64,000 nt of DNA from Vibrio casei (GTDB lineage Bacteria; Pseudomonadota; Gammaproteobacteria; Enterobacterales; Vibrionaceae): contig NZ_AP018680.1 of assembly GCF_002218025.2 (NCBI RefSeq), positions 1,426,001-1,490,000 of the forward strand, written 5' to 3'. Both the position numbers and the translations under genes were made by a program. The notes under the pieces are model-generated. The model saw only the letters and a list, made by a program, of their open reading frames with translations, made no database searches and had not been told where the DNA came from. How positions within the stretch are numbered: position 1 is the stretch's first letter; each line of letters opens with the position of its first letter. Positions 20,985 through 31,494 of the stretch are shown in pieces.

Positions 20985-21650
20985 TTATTCTGGCTTAACA
21001 CCTAACTTCTCTATTAATGCATTAACATCTACCAAGTCTTTTTTATTCTTAGCAATGCTTGTTCTTAATTTACCAAGCTGCTCTTTTGCTAACTTCTCTT
21101 TATCGCAAGAATCAGATTTAGGGTCCCAACTTGTACCTTCTTTAAATAATTTACATTCTTTCGTAAACTTTTCAGTTTGAGAGGCCAACTTATCATAAGT
21201 TATAGAAAGCTTATTCACCTGTGCTTCTAACGCCGTTTGTTTCTCAAACAACTCATGAGATTTATCATATAAATCATTTTGAAGCTCAGCTGTTTTTTCT
21301 AATTCTTTCTTTTCTGTTTTCAACTCAACCGCTTTCTTTTTTTGAACCACTAAAGTCTTTTCTACTTTTTTCTTTTGCTCATTAAGCTGACTAAGCTCTT
21401 GAGTTAAAGATTCAATTTGATCTTGTTGTTCTTGAGACGCTTGCAGCGAGCTTTGTTTCTGTTGATCTAAGTCTTCTTGCATTTTCTGAACTTCAGATTG
21501 CAATTCATCATTTTCTTGGCTCAACTGAACCTGCAAAGTTGTAGAGAGTTGAGTATTTGATTTTAATGCTGCATACGTAACAGAGGAGCCCAGAATGATC
21601 CCGATGACCATCGCAATACTGACATGAATCTTATTGATTGAGGTTGACAT
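20985..21650 (-). CDS. Membrane-anchored coiled-coil protein, unknown function
   Basis: 221 residues. One N-terminal transmembrane helix (about 10-27) is followed by a long Gln/Glu/Lys-rich coiled coil (about 40-150) and a short C-terminal domain with three Cys residues (near 166, 182 and nearby Asp/Lys-rich sequence). Probably inner-membrane anchored with a periplasmic or cytoplasmic coiled coil. No named family recognised. Convergent with yajQ. Confidence 0.7.
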   Translation of the reverse strand: MSTSINKIHVSIAMVIGIILGSSVTYAALKSNTQLSTTLQVQLSQENDELQSEVQKMQEDLDQQKQSSLQASQEQQDQIESLTQELSQLNEQKKKVEKTLVVQKKKAVELKTEKKELEKTAELQNDLYDKSHELFEKQTALEAQVNKLSITYDKLASQTEKFTKECKLFKEGTSWDPKSDSCDKEKLAKEQLGKLRTSIAKNKKDLVDVNALIEKLGVKPE

Positions 21651-21706
21651 TTTTCATCCTAAATTTAAACCAAAATAGAAAATAACGGCTTTACCCATTT
21701 TTCTAT

Positions 21707-21865
21707 TTATCGTATCAATTCACTAATTACCACATACATAAGGTATATCAAAAATGCCCCTGATAATGAAATCACGGCCCACTTCTGAAGTTTCGCATTC
21801 GCTTGATAACGAATTAATAAATAGGCGAGAGCGATGAAAATTACGATAGCAATGAGTCTAGTCAT
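21707..21865 (-). CDS. Small two-helix membrane protein (52 residues)
   Basis: A short gene in a 396-bp gap. The ATG at 21865 has AAGGG nine bases upstream. The protein opens MTRLIAIVIFIALAYLLIRY, has a short charged turn (QANAKLQK), and then a second hydrophobic helix (WAVISLSGAFLIYLMYVV). Two membrane helices with a basic loop look like a genuine small membrane protein. Function unknown. The rest of the gap holds no other supported feature. Confidence 0.65.
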   Translation of the reverse strand: MTRLIAIVIFIALAYLLIRYQANAKLQKWAVISLSGAFLIYLMYVVISELIR

Positions 21866-22046
21866 GTTATCCCTTCTAATATTATCTCGTCTTCATCAAA
21901 GCATTATTGCTAAAGCTTAAGTATAAGTATAAGACTAATAACACCTATACCGTAAAGTACCTTAGCCTAACTCAAGTTTTGTTTCCTAAGCGTCATTTAT
22001 CTCTAAACTGTTGAGTAAATATGTGATTTTCTCTGTTTGAGTGTTA

Positions 22047-22688
22047 TTAATTCTGGTCTAATGCTAGCTTTAACCCCAGTGCGATGAGTACTACACCTGT
22101 AACCCCTTCCATCCATTTAATCATAGACGAATTTTGAATCCAATTTTTTGCTGAATGCACCATTGTAGCAATCCCACACTGCCAGAGCATAGCAATGACA
22201 AAATGAATAGAGGCCATAAATAAAGACTGTAGCAAAGGAGAATGCTCAGGATTAATAAATTGAGGTAAAAATGCCAAGTAGAAAACAGCGGTTTTAGGAT
22301 TGAGAACATTAGACAAAAGACCTTCACGAAAAGACCGTTTTACCGATAAAGGCTTGCCAACTGCCCCACTAGTGACATCCAAATGCCCCTGACCTTTCCA
22401 TACTGCAATTAGCCCAGCGACACCTAAATACACCAAATAAGCGGCACCAACGAGTTTCATCACATGAAACAATTCAGCCGATTGCAATAAAATAGCTGAG
22501 ATACCAATTGCTGATAATGTTGCATGAACAAATAGCCCACAACAAATACCTAGGCTTGTGATACACCCATCGACACCACCACTGCGTGTCGTATTACGAA
22601 TAACCAACGCAGTGTCAAGACCAGGTGTTAACGTCAGTATTGTGATTGCGATTAAAAATGCACCGCCATTCATGATATAAAAGTCCAT
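22047..22688 (-). CDS. LysE/RhtB-family amino-acid exporter
   Basis: 213 residues with about six membrane helices. The family start region TLTPGLDTALVIRNT and the block LLSNVLNPKTAVFYLAFLPQF near residue 125 are diagnostic. It exports an amino acid or derivative; the substrate is not readable. Single-gene unit. Confidence 0.9.
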   Translation of the reverse strand: MDFYIMNGGAFLIAITILTLTPGLDTALVIRNTTRSGGVDGCITSLGICCGLFVHATLSAIGISAILLQSAELFHVMKLVGAAYLVYLGVAGLIAVWKGQGHLDVTSGAVGKPLSVKRSFREGLLSNVLNPKTAVFYLAFLPQFINPEHSPLLQSLFMASIHFVIAMLWQCGIATMVHSAKNWIQNSSMIKWMEGVTGVVLIALGLKLALDQN

Positions 22689-22900
22689 GATTTCCCTATC
22701 TGGAATAAAAAATTACATCCATTTGTTATATCAGCGAATAATCAAGAAAGAAAGCTTTCTATGCTTCAAGTAATTAGAATTATTATTCCTCTATAATTCC
22801 CGTATATTTACCTTCTCTTTTCGACGCTAAGGACAGTTGATCTTTGACAATGAAGATGAGAGGGTTAATTCTTCCACATCATTTTTTACATAGGAATGCC

Positions 22901-24382
22901 ATGAGCCACTATCAAAAACTGGTGCAGCACGCACAAAAAATCGCAAATTTTAACCATCTAGCCGCCATCTCAGGATGGGATCAAGCTGCGGTAATGCCTA
23001 GTGGTGGTAATGAAGCACGTTCGAATGCTATGGCTGAGCTATCCGTATTATTGCACCAACTGAATACCCAGCCACAATTATCAGATTGGTTCAATGAAGC
23101 AGAACAAGAACACTTAAGCCCATTAGAAAAAGCCAGCTTACGTGAAATGAAACAACGTTGGCAACACGCTAATGTATTACCTCAAGATTTAGTTCAAGCA
23201 AAATCGTTAGCCGGTTCAAAGTGTGAGCATGCTTGGCGCACTCAACGCAAACAGAACGATTGGAATGGCTACGCTAAAAACTGGCAAGAAGTAGTAAATT
23301 TATCTCAACAAGAAGCTCAAATACGATCTGAAGCAAATAATTCAACGCCATATGATGCAATGTTAACTCTCTATGAACCGGGCACCACTACAGAATCTCT
23401 GGATATTGTTTTTAATGATGTAAAATCGTGGTTACCTAACCTTGTCGATCGTGTCATCGATAAACAAGATCAAGAATGTGTTCTTCAACCTACAGGGTCA
23501 TTTAGCACTACCAGCCAAAAATCACTTGGTTTGCAAATTATGCAATTTTTAAAATTTGACTTTAATCATGGGCGCTTAGATGAGAGTGTTCACCCATTTT
23601 GTGGCGGTGTACCAACGGATGTTCGTATTACCACTCGGTACGATGAAAATGATTTTATTCAGTCTTTAATGGGCACCATTCATGAAACGGGTCATGCTCG
23701 CTATGAACAAGGCTTGCCAAAAGCACTAGCAGGGTTGCCGATTGGAGAAGCACGTTCGATGGGTATCCACGAATCTCAGTCTCTATTTTTTGAAATGCAG
23801 CTAGGTAGAAGCCCTGAGTTCATCAACCATCTATCAAGGATGGCAAGTCAACAATTTAATGCTCATCAAGACCTTGCTTTTAGCACTGAGAACTTCCGTA
23901 AGCTTTATACTCGTGTTGAAAAAGGTTTTATTCGCGTTGATGCAGATGAGCTGACATATCCTGCGCATGTCATCTTACGCTATGAAATTGAACGTGATTT
24001 AATGAATGGCGACATTACTTTCCAAGATGTACCAGAACTTTGGGATCATAAAATGCAAGCTTACCTTGGGCTTTCTACAAAAAATAACTTCCAAAATGGC
24101 TGTATGCAGGATATTCACTGGACAGATGGTGCTTTTGGCTACTTCCCAAGTTATACCCTTGGTGCAATGTACGCAGCTCAATTCATGGCAAGCATGCGTA
24201 AGCAAGTCAATGTATCGGAAGTTATTGAATCAGGTGATTTAAGTCTTATCTTTGCCTGGTTAGACGAGAATATTTGGAAGAAAGCAAGTCAATTTTCAAC
24301 CAATGAACTGGTTAAACAGGCCACTGGTGAGACATTAAATGCTGAACATTTCAAAGCTCACCTCAAATCTAGATATTTATGA
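22901..24382 (+). CDS. M32-family metallocarboxypeptidase (Taq carboxypeptidase type)
   Basis: 493 residues from the ATG at 22901, preceded by AGGA at a six-base gap. A longer frame from 22844 adds 19 unconserved residues. The zinc motif HETGH is at residues 261-265, with the catalytic Glu262. Other family blocks are DVRITTRY and GIHESQS. Cytoplasmic enzyme that removes C-terminal residues from peptides. Single gene. Confidence 0.93.
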   Translation: MSHYQKLVQHAQKIANFNHLAAISGWDQAAVMPSGGNEARSNAMAELSVLLHQLNTQPQLSDWFNEAEQEHLSPLEKASLREMKQRWQHANVLPQDLVQAKSLAGSKCEHAWRTQRKQNDWNGYAKNWQEVVNLSQQEAQIRSEANNSTPYDAMLTLYEPGTTTESLDIVFNDVKSWLPNLVDRVIDKQDQECVLQPTGSFSTTSQKSLGLQIMQFLKFDFNHGRLDESVHPFCGGVPTDVRITTRYDENDFIQSLMGTIHETGHARYEQGLPKALAGLPIGEARSMGIHESQSLFFEMQLGRSPEFINHLSRMASQQFNAHQDLAFSTENFRKLYTRVEKGFIRVDADELTYPAHVILRYEIERDLMNGDITFQDVPELWDHKMQAYLGLSTKNNFQNGCMQDIHWTDGAFGYFPSYTLGAMYAAQFMASMRKQVNVSEVIESGDLSLIFAWLDENIWKKASQFSTNELVKQATGETLNAEHFKAHLKSRYL

Positions 24383-24474
24383 ACATAGCTTAACTCTAAG
24401 ACGTTTGATTCTGAGAAGCTTAATTCGGAGAAAGAGAAGCCCTGTGGCCGGTTATGGTAATAGGGTTTCTAGTA

Positions 24475-24720
24475 TTACAATAAGTGATTCTTCTCTAAGA
24501 GAAGCCATAATAAAATCCCACCAAGAATGAGCGCAACCTTTAACCATTCATTCTTTGGGCGAGAGTCTTTCACTGGTTGGAATACCGTCTTTTCCTCTTC
24601 TAAAAACTCAGCGGTTTGAAGGCGCTTAATTTGAGAAGTTAATGACTGAATCTCACTTTGCATCGTGGCTACCTGTTTTTGTAAATCCACTAACTGCTGT
24701 TCAAGTTGTTGGGGTTTCAT
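24475..24720 (-). CDS. Small coiled-coil, tail-anchored membrane protein
   Basis: 81 residues from the ATG at 24720 (AAGGA six bases upstream; a TTG three bases earlier is also in frame). Residues 5-40 form a Gln-rich heptad coiled coil and residues about 62-75 a C-terminal membrane helix rich in Leu. This suggests a tail-anchored oligomer. Function unknown. It lies 65 bp downstream of the EcsC-family gene region start and reads the same way as its neighbours. Confidence 0.6.
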   Translation of the reverse strand: MKPQQLEQQLVDLQKQVATMQSEIQSLTSQIKRLQTAEFLEEEKTVFQPVKDSRPKNEWLKVALILGGILLWLLLEKNHLL

Positions 24721-24785
24721 CAAAATCCTTATTCAATTTCATAAAACTAGCGATAACATTTCAGTGTAGCCGTTCAAAATTACTG

Positions 24786-25577
24786 TTAGCTTATTAGCTT
24801 GCTATATTCCTCTTCAATTTTCTCTTTTCCATAAGAACGCTCTAAACGGCGGATAATAAAATGTCCTGTCGCCATATCCTGATAATGACCGATAAAAATA
24901 GTATTAATAATAGCACCACCAGCTGCACCTATTGCAGGTACTGCTTGAGCGACAGCTTTTTCTGTCACTTGAATACCGAAACGTTTGGCTATTTCAGCAG
25001 TGAACTTAACAAGAATAGGTGAACCTTGATCGGTAATCGCTTTCTTTGCTAAAAATTCAGAAGCGTCGAGTACCGACTTAGCCAGCGCCGCTCTTACGGC
25101 ATAATAACCACTTTCAGCACCATCATCGTATTTACTCCTACCACCCAGAGCAAAAACTTCTAAACAAGCTAACTTTGTATCTAGAATATCAAGTGACTCC
25201 CCTTCAGCACGAGCAATATCTGCTATTGAGCGCAACATGATTGTGGTCGAAATAGGTAACTCAACAGCAATCCCCGCTATTCCAAAAAAGCCCCCCATAC
25301 CGCCAGTTAGCGCAACACCTAACTTATGCATACGATTTGAAGCCAGGCTCACAGAAGTGCCTTTCATTGTATAAATTGCTGCATCAGATGCCTTTAATAA
25401 CGCTTTTTGAGTCACATCATTAATACCGCTGTTCCAGCTTTGTGGCAATAACTTCAATCCGTGCTCTATCGGCGAACCAATTGCATTCGACATTTTGGCG
25501 GCTAAACCAGGGTTTTCCAATAATTGCTTCGCTTTTTGTAACTGGATCAAATCCTCTGATGATAAACTAGATGACAT
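24786..25577 (-). CDS. EcsC-family protein
   Basis: 263 residues matching the EcsC domain: the FGIAGIAVELPISTTIMLRS block, the YYAVRAAL segment, and the C-terminal GHYQDMATGHFIIRRLER motif. Hydrophobic Gly/Ala-rich segments suggest membrane association. The molecular role of the family in gammaproteobacteria is unclear. A terminator for the upstream barrel gene separates the two. Confidence 0.85.
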   Translation of the reverse strand: MSSSLSSEDLIQLQKAKQLLENPGLAAKMSNAIGSPIEHGLKLLPQSWNSGINDVTQKALLKASDAAIYTMKGTSVSLASNRMHKLGVALTGGMGGFFGIAGIAVELPISTTIMLRSIADIARAEGESLDILDTKLACLEVFALGGRSKYDDGAESGYYAVRAALAKSVLDASEFLAKKAITDQGSPILVKFTAEIAKRFGIQVTEKAVAQAVPAIGAAGGAIINTIFIGHYQDMATGHFIIRRLERSYGKEKIEEEYSKLIS

Positions 25578-25624
25578 TAATTACCCCTTATTGAAGACTC
25601 ATACAGTCATATTAAGACTAATAG

Positions 25625-25656
25625 AAAAAGCCTCGATACATACATATCGAGGCTTT
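25625..25656 (-). terminator. Intrinsic terminator of the outer-membrane barrel gene
   Basis: AAAGCCTCGATA / TATCGAGGCTTT, a 12-bp stem with a 6-nt loop. TTTTTC follows on the minus strand, about 40 bases after the stop at 25695. Confidence 0.85.
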
Positions 25657-25694
25657 ACTTTATCTTATTTCGGTATAATGCTTATCGCTAATAC

Positions 25695-26189
25695 TTATAA
25701 GAAGTGGAAGGTTGCACTTAATGTATAAGTGTTGGCATCAAGTTTGTCGAATCCAAAATGGTTATAAGCCAAACCTAGAGATAAAGAGCCTAAAGGAATA
25801 CCATCTAAAACTGTGTACTCAACCCCTGCGCCATACATAAAGTCATAACCATCATCGTCTTTAAAATGATCACCCGCGCCAACATCATATTTATTTGCGC
25901 CCAGCTTGCCATAAAACTCTAATGGACCGACGTTGATACTTGGCTTAATTGCCGCATACACAGTGGTTAAATCAGAACCTTGTGCTTTACCAAGATCCCA
26001 GTAACCAGCTTCAACACCAATAAAAGGTAAAATACCTGTACCGATATTTAAACCATAAGTGCCATCGCTATCAGCACTTGAGCCTGAATAATCAGCACTA
26101 CCGTAATTCACTCCGGCATAAAGCCATGAGTCCGCAAGCGCCGGTGATGCCGCTCCCATTAAAGCTAAAGCTAAAAGTGTTTTTTTCAT
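25695..26189 (-). CDS. Small outer-membrane beta-barrel protein
   Basis: 164 residues from the ATG at 26189 (AAGG upstream). The 20 residues before it in the longer frame are unconserved and the signal peptide MKKTLLALALMGAASPALA starts exactly here. The mature part has alternating Gly/aromatic beta strands and ends in Phe-His-Phe-Leu, a typical outer-membrane barrel C-terminus. It looks like an OmpA-type eight-strand barrel without a peptidoglycan domain, near the YfaZ group. Confidence 0.78.
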   Translation of the reverse strand: MKKTLLALALMGAASPALADSWLYAGVNYGSADYSGSSADSDGTYGLNIGTGILPFIGVEAGYWDLGKAQGSDLTTVYAAIKPSINVGPLEFYGKLGANKYDVGAGDHFKDDDGYDFMYGAGVEYTVLDGIPLGSLSLGLAYNHFGFDKLDANTYTLSATFHFL

Positions 26190-26402
26190 CGTAATACCTT
26201 CGAATCCTTCGATTATAACATTCACAGAAACTAAGCACTCCCTTAGCATCCATGCATCAAATAGTTACTGCATGATTAGTGAGATGGCCTCCAAAATCAA
26301 GTAAAAAATCCATCACAACAAAGAGTTCTAACATTTCTTTACACTAAATGAAGAAAATATAATCATTAGTCTCAATCTGATTAAATATACATTCATAAAA
26401 GC

Positions 26403-29400
26403 TTAACCGGCATCAATCGCATTTTTAATTCTTTTATCAGACACTGGGTATGGCGTGCCTAACTGCTGAGCAAAGAAACTCACTCGTAATTCTTCAATCA
26501 TCCAACGAATTTCTTTAATCTTATCCGGTATTTCAACGCCTTTTGGAATTTTATTAAGCAGCTCTTTATAGTCCTTCACTACCGATTCAACTTTCAACAT
26601 GTGCAATCGGTCTTTATTAGGATCTATCGGCAATTTTTCCATCCGACGTTCAATAGCTTTCATATAACGCAAAATATCCGGTAAGCGTTTCCACCCACAT
26701 TCGGTAGCAAAGCCTTTAAATATTAGACCTTCCACTTGCGCTTTAATATCCGATAACGCAAACGCCATGGTGAAATCGACTTTACCTTTGAGCTTTTTAT
26801 TAATGCTAAACGCGGTAGTGAGAATAGTTTCCACTTGTTCAGCAATATCGACCACGGTATCGCCTAGTTCAGCCCTAACATACTCTTTCAGTTCTTCAAA
26901 TTGTTCCGGTTGCCATACTAAACCACCTTTTTGTTCGATCAGCTTATCAATCCCACAGGCTATGCAATCGTCTATAAGATCAAGCACTCTTCCATATGGA
27001 TTAAAATATAAGCCGAGTTTGGATTTGTTGGGCAAATTACTGTGTAAATATTTAATCGGAGATGGCACATTCAGCAAGATTAAGCGACGTTGCCCCGCTT
27101 TCATTGCTTGGTGCTGTTCTTGCTCTGTTTCAAATAATTTAATTTCAACACTGTCTTTGGTGTCCACTAGAGCCGGATAAGCTTTAACTTCAAATCCACC
27201 ACGCTTTTGTTGATACACGGTTGGCAGTTCACCAAAGCTCCACGTATGCAACCCTTGCTGCTCGATATCATCATCCGCCACTTGAGATAATGTTTCTTGC
27301 ACTTTCTCTTTTAAGCTTTCTTTCAGCTCATACAAATCATAATGTTCTTTGAGCTTACGTTTGCGGTGATCAACGGCGCGGAACGTCACTTTTAAATGAT
27401 CAGGGATTTGTTCAAGTTGCCAATCTTCTCGTTTAATTTCAACGCCAGTTATACGACGTAATTCTTTTTCTAAAGCGTCCAGCAGTGGTAATTCCATTGC
27501 GTTAACCCTTGATAAAAAAGCATCCGCATAATTTGGTGCAGGCACAAAGTTACGGCGTAGCGTTTTGGGCAAAGATTTAATCAAACTCACCACTAATTCA
27601 TGGCGCAGCCCCGGGATTTGCCAATCAAAACCGTCTTGGCTAATTTGATTTAAAATCGGTAATGGAATATGAACCGTCACACCATCCCGATCTTGATCAA
27701 CAGCCGCTTGCCCGGGTTCAAATTGATAGCTTAGTTTCAACTTCAAGCCATTTTGATGCCAAAAATTTGGGTAATCAAGATCCGTCACATGGCTGGCATC
27801 GTTTCTAAACAGCATGGCTTTTTCAAAGTTCAGCAATTCAGGTTCCGTTTGACGCGCCATTTTCCACCATGCATCAAAATGACGTCCAGACACCACTTCA
27901 GTACTGACTCGTTGATCATAGAAATCAAACAACTCATCATCATCGACCAAAATATCACGGCGCCGGGACTTATGCTCAAGCTCTTCCACTTCTTTTAACA
28001 GTTGACGGTTTTGCTTAAAGAAATGATGCTTGGTTTCCCAGTCGCCTTCCACTAATGCACTGCGAATAAAAATCTCACGGGAAAGCGTCGGATCAATCGA
28101 GCCATAATTGATAGTACGTTTCGGCACAATCGGAATGCCGTATAACATTACTTTTTCGTGCGCCATGACGGCCGCTTGTTTCTTCGACCAATGCGGCTCA
28201 CTATAGCTACGTTTAATTAAATGTGGCGCCAGTGGTTCAATCCATTCTGGTTGAATCTTGGCAATGATGCGTCCCCAAAGCTTGGAGGTTTCCACCAACT
28301 CTGCCGACATAATCCATTTAGGCTGTTTCTTAAATAAACCAGAGGCTGGGAAGATATGAAAGCGAGCATTACGCGCACCTTGATACTCGCTCTTTTCCGC
28401 ATCTCTCATACCGATATGAGAGAGTAAACCGACTAACAGCGCACTATGGACGGCTTCGTAGTTAGCAGGATCTGAATTGAGCTTGGTGTTCATTTCACGC
28501 ATCGCTTGGTGGATTTGAAAATACACATCTTGCCACTCACGCACGCGCAAATAATTTAAGTAGTCTTTCTTGCACAAGTTACGAAATTGATTACTCGATA
28601 ACGCTTGTTGCTGCTCTTTCACGTAATCCCATAGATTCACAAACGTTAAGAAATCGGAATCTTCATGGAAGAAGCGTTTGTGCTTTTCATCAGAGGCTTG
28701 TTGTTTATCCGATGGACGCTCGCGCGGATCTTGAATAGACAATGCCGCGGCAATAATCATCACTTCTTTCAAACAATTATACTTAACCGATTCCAGTACC
28801 ATCCGAGCTAGGCGTGGATCGATTGGCAACTTCGCCAATTTTCGACCCGTGGTGGTTAAACGTTTTTTCGGATCGGTCGAATCTGGATTTATCGCGCCCA
28901 ACTCTTCTAGTAGACGTACACCATCTTGAATGTTGCGTTTATCTGGCGCTTCAACAAAGGGAAAAGCATCAATATCCCCTAACCCCAGAGAGGTCATTTG
29001 CAAAATAACGGAAGCTAGGTTGGTGCGAATGATTTCCGGATCGGTAAACTCAGGACGTGAATTAAAATCGTCTTCGGAATACAAACGAATACAAATACCA
29101 TCACTAACACGACCACAACGCCCCTTTCGTTGATTAGCACTGGCTTGTGAAATCGCTTCAATCGGCAAACGCTGAACTTTAGTACGATAACTATAACGGC
29201 TGATACGTGCCGTACCCGGGTCAATCACATACTTAATACCCGGAACGGTAAGCGAGGTTTCGGCCACATTGGTTGCCAAAATAATCCGTCGCCCCGTATG
29301 TGATTGGAAAATCTTGTTCTGTTCCGCTGAAGATAAGCGTGCATACAAAGGCACCACTTCAGTATCTCGCATGCTGCGATTATTCAATGCTCGTTTGGTT

Positions 29401-30377
29401 AAGGCATCAGCCGTATCGCGAATTTCACGTTCGCCATTCATAAAAATCAGAATGTCGCCTAAACCCGGTTCATCACACAGTTCATCGACCGCTTGGAAGA
29501 TACCTTCTAGCTGATCATGGTCTTGATCGGCTTCATCTGAATTAAGCGGACGATAACGCACATCTACCGGATAAGTTCGACCAGACACCTCAATAATTGG
29601 TGCTTTATCAAAATGGTTAGAAAAGCGTTCAGGATCGATGGTAGCCGAGGTAATAATAATTTTAAGATCAGGACGTTTAGGCAGTAATTCTTTCAAATAC
29701 CCCATAATAAAATCTATGTTAAGGCTACGTTCATGCGCTTCATCGATAATGATGGTGTCATATTGATCTAAAAATCGATCGTGCTGAATTTCCGCCAGTA
29801 AAATACCATCGGTCATCAATTTGATTTGGGTGTTATCGGATATTTGGTCGTTAAATCGAACTTTATACCCCACAAACTCACCCAATGGCGTTTGCATTTC
29901 TTCCGCAATACGATTGGCAACCGAGCGCGCCGCCAGTCGGCGTGGCTGAGTATGACCAATTAAGCCTGTGCGGCCTCGGCCAAGTTCGCTACAAATTTTT
30001 GGAATTTGCGTAGTTTTACCTGAACCAGTTTCCCCAGCAATAATCACCACTTGATGGTTGGCAATCGCTTCAGCAATATCATCACGCTTTTGACTAACGG
30101 GCAGAATTTCTGGATAGTCGATATGCGGTTTATGCAAGCTGCGGTTTTGCACCACCATCATGGATTTCGCTATGTCCATGGCGATTTCATCAAACACTTT
30201 CGCTTTAGCATCTAAATTTTTAATTTTACTCGCACCATGAATACGTTTACTCAAACGAAAACGATCACGAATCATGCAGTCTTTTAAAGCTAAGCGAAGG
30301 CTATGAGCGCTATTTCCTTGGCTAAACGACATATCTTGAGAAGAAGAATTGGGTTGATTAGGCGGAGACTGGGTCAA
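26403..30377 (-). CDS. hrpA: ATP-dependent RNA helicase HrpA
   Basis: 1324 residues (E. coli HrpA 1300). Walker A GETGSGKT spans 115-122, DEAH 212-215, and the SAT motif follows in ITSATID. Motif VI reads QRKGRCGR. The large C-terminal HrpA-specific region (DUF3418-like) extends to the end. The DEAH/RHA helicase acts on mRNA and on stalled or collided ribosomes. Single-gene transcription unit; no sign of damage. Confidence 0.96.
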   Translation of the reverse strand: MTQSPPNQPNSSSQDMSFSQGNSAHSLRLALKDCMIRDRFRLSKRIHGASKIKNLDAKAKVFDEIAMDIAKSMMVVQNRSLHKPHIDYPEILPVSQKRDDIAEAIANHQVVIIAGETGSGKTTQIPKICSELGRGRTGLIGHTQPRRLAARSVANRIAEEMQTPLGEFVGYKVRFNDQISDNTQIKLMTDGILLAEIQHDRFLDQYDTIIIDEAHERSLNIDFIMGYLKELLPKRPDLKIIITSATIDPERFSNHFDKAPIIEVSGRTYPVDVRYRPLNSDEADQDHDQLEGIFQAVDELCDEPGLGDILIFMNGEREIRDTADALTKRALNNRSMRDTEVVPLYARLSSAEQNKIFQSHTGRRIILATNVAETSLTVPGIKYVIDPGTARISRYSYRTKVQRLPIEAISQASANQRKGRCGRVSDGICIRLYSEDDFNSRPEFTDPEIIRTNLASVILQMTSLGLGDIDAFPFVEAPDKRNIQDGVRLLEELGAINPDSTDPKKRLTTTGRKLAKLPIDPRLARMVLESVKYNCLKEVMIIAAALSIQDPRERPSDKQQASDEKHKRFFHEDSDFLTFVNLWDYVKEQQQALSSNQFRNLCKKDYLNYLRVREWQDVYFQIHQAMREMNTKLNSDPANYEAVHSALLVGLLSHIGMRDAEKSEYQGARNARFHIFPASGLFKKQPKWIMSAELVETSKLWGRIIAKIQPEWIEPLAPHLIKRSYSEPHWSKKQAAVMAHEKVMLYGIPIVPKRTINYGSIDPTLSREIFIRSALVEGDWETKHHFFKQNRQLLKEVEELEHKSRRRDILVDDDELFDFYDQRVSTEVVSGRHFDAWWKMARQTEPELLNFEKAMLFRNDASHVTDLDYPNFWHQNGLKLKLSYQFEPGQAAVDQDRDGVTVHIPLPILNQISQDGFDWQIPGLRHELVVSLIKSLPKTLRRNFVPAPNYADAFLSRVNAMELPLLDALEKELRRITGVEIKREDWQLEQIPDHLKVTFRAVDHRKRKLKEHYDLYELKESLKEKVQETLSQVADDDIEQQGLHTWSFGELPTVYQQKRGGFEVKAYPALVDTKDSVEIKLFETEQEQHQAMKAGQRRLILLNVPSPIKYLHSNLPNKSKLGLYFNPYGRVLDLIDDCIACGIDKLIEQKGGLVWQPEQFEELKEYVRAELGDTVVDIAEQVETILTTAFSINKKLKGKVDFTMAFALSDIKAQVEGLIFKGFATECGWKRLPDILRYMKAIERRMEKLPIDPNKDRLHMLKVESVVKDYKELLNKIPKGVEIPDKIKEIRWMIEELRVSFFAQQLGTPYPVSDKRIKNAIDAG

Positions 30378-30561
30378 AGCAAGTCCTATTAAATTTGATA
30401 TTTGAATGCACGTTACCTATTTTCTACCAACAATATACTGCATCAACACTATGCTGCTCTCAACACAATGAGGTGAGTCGATAGGCTATGACATCAAGTT
30501 CGATGAATAAAGTAACGGAAAATTGGGGCTATGATAGCACAGCCCCAAATGGGGAAGAAAG

Positions 30562-31284
30562 TTAAGAAAAGGCGCGGAAGATAGCGGTTAAACCACTGGC
30601 AGAGCAAAGCACCAAGGTGAAAATCCGTATCCACTGTTTAGAAACATATTTCACCACCACTTGAGCGGCAACATAGCCCAGCCACCCCATAGGTAATAAT
30701 GGCAGCGTCATAACAAAGTGCTGCCAAGTAAGATAACCAATGAAATATTGGACAATCAAAGAGATAATCGAACTGAACACAAAAAACGCCGCCAAGTTAC
30801 CACGTAACGATGAAGCATCTTGATGTTGTAAAATCAATGCCATCGGTGGCCCACCAATGCTTGAACTTGTTCCCATAAACCCAGAGAAAAAACCTGCGAC
30901 CGCCATTCGATTGGGGGTTGGTTCAAAACGTAATGGCAACAAACTAATTAATACCGCCAGTAGCACCATGCCGCCAAGCCATAACGATAAAGCTGCACTC
31001 GAAACATACAAAAGTAAAACACCACCAGCAATTGACCCGGGAACTCGTCCATAAATCGCCATTTTCAATCCACCTATGGCAATATTGTTTCTGTACTTAT
31101 AAGCATTAAAAAGAGAATTAAACAAGGCAACCATAACGATTGGCGCTGGCACATAATCGGGAGAAACTAAAAACAATAATGGCGCGGCAACAATGGCCAA
31201 ACCGAAACCGATCGCGCTTTGCACGAACGCGCCCAAAAAGATGATGCCCATTGCCAGTAATACTGTGTGATCCAATTCAGCCAT
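30562..31284 (-). CDS. TauE/SafE-family membrane permease
   Basis: 240 residues from the ATG at 31284, preceded by GGGGGAG at a good distance; the earlier start at 31317 lacks this. About eight membrane helices. Two family motifs occur, AFVQSAIGFG near the N-terminus and GFFSGFMGTSSSIGGPP in the second half. Members move small anions such as sulfite or sulfoacetate. Substrate not determinable. Confidence 0.88.
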   Translation of the reverse strand: MAELDHTVLLAMGIIFLGAFVQSAIGFGLAIVAAPLLFLVSPDYVPAPIVMVALFNSLFNAYKYRNNIAIGGLKMAIYGRVPGSIAGGVLLLYVSSAALSLWLGGMVLLAVLISLLPLRFEPTPNRMAVAGFFSGFMGTSSSIGGPPMALILQHQDASSLRGNLAAFFVFSSIISLIVQYFIGYLTWQHFVMTLPLLPMGWLGYVAAQVVVKYVSKQWIRIFTLVLCSASGLTAIFRAFS

Positions 31285-31494
31285 AACAACTCCCCCTAAC
31301 GTCAAACGGACAATCATAATTCAGACTGAAAATCAGTGATATAGATTTTGTAAACATCCCTTAAAATAGTTTTTCTTATCCATTAGATGCTTAAATTTAA
31401 CACAAATGGAAATAGCGACGTCTTTCTTTACTTGAACTTTGTGCCCATAAAGCTAACTATATGGTGATAAATAACCATCAATAGCGAGATATTT

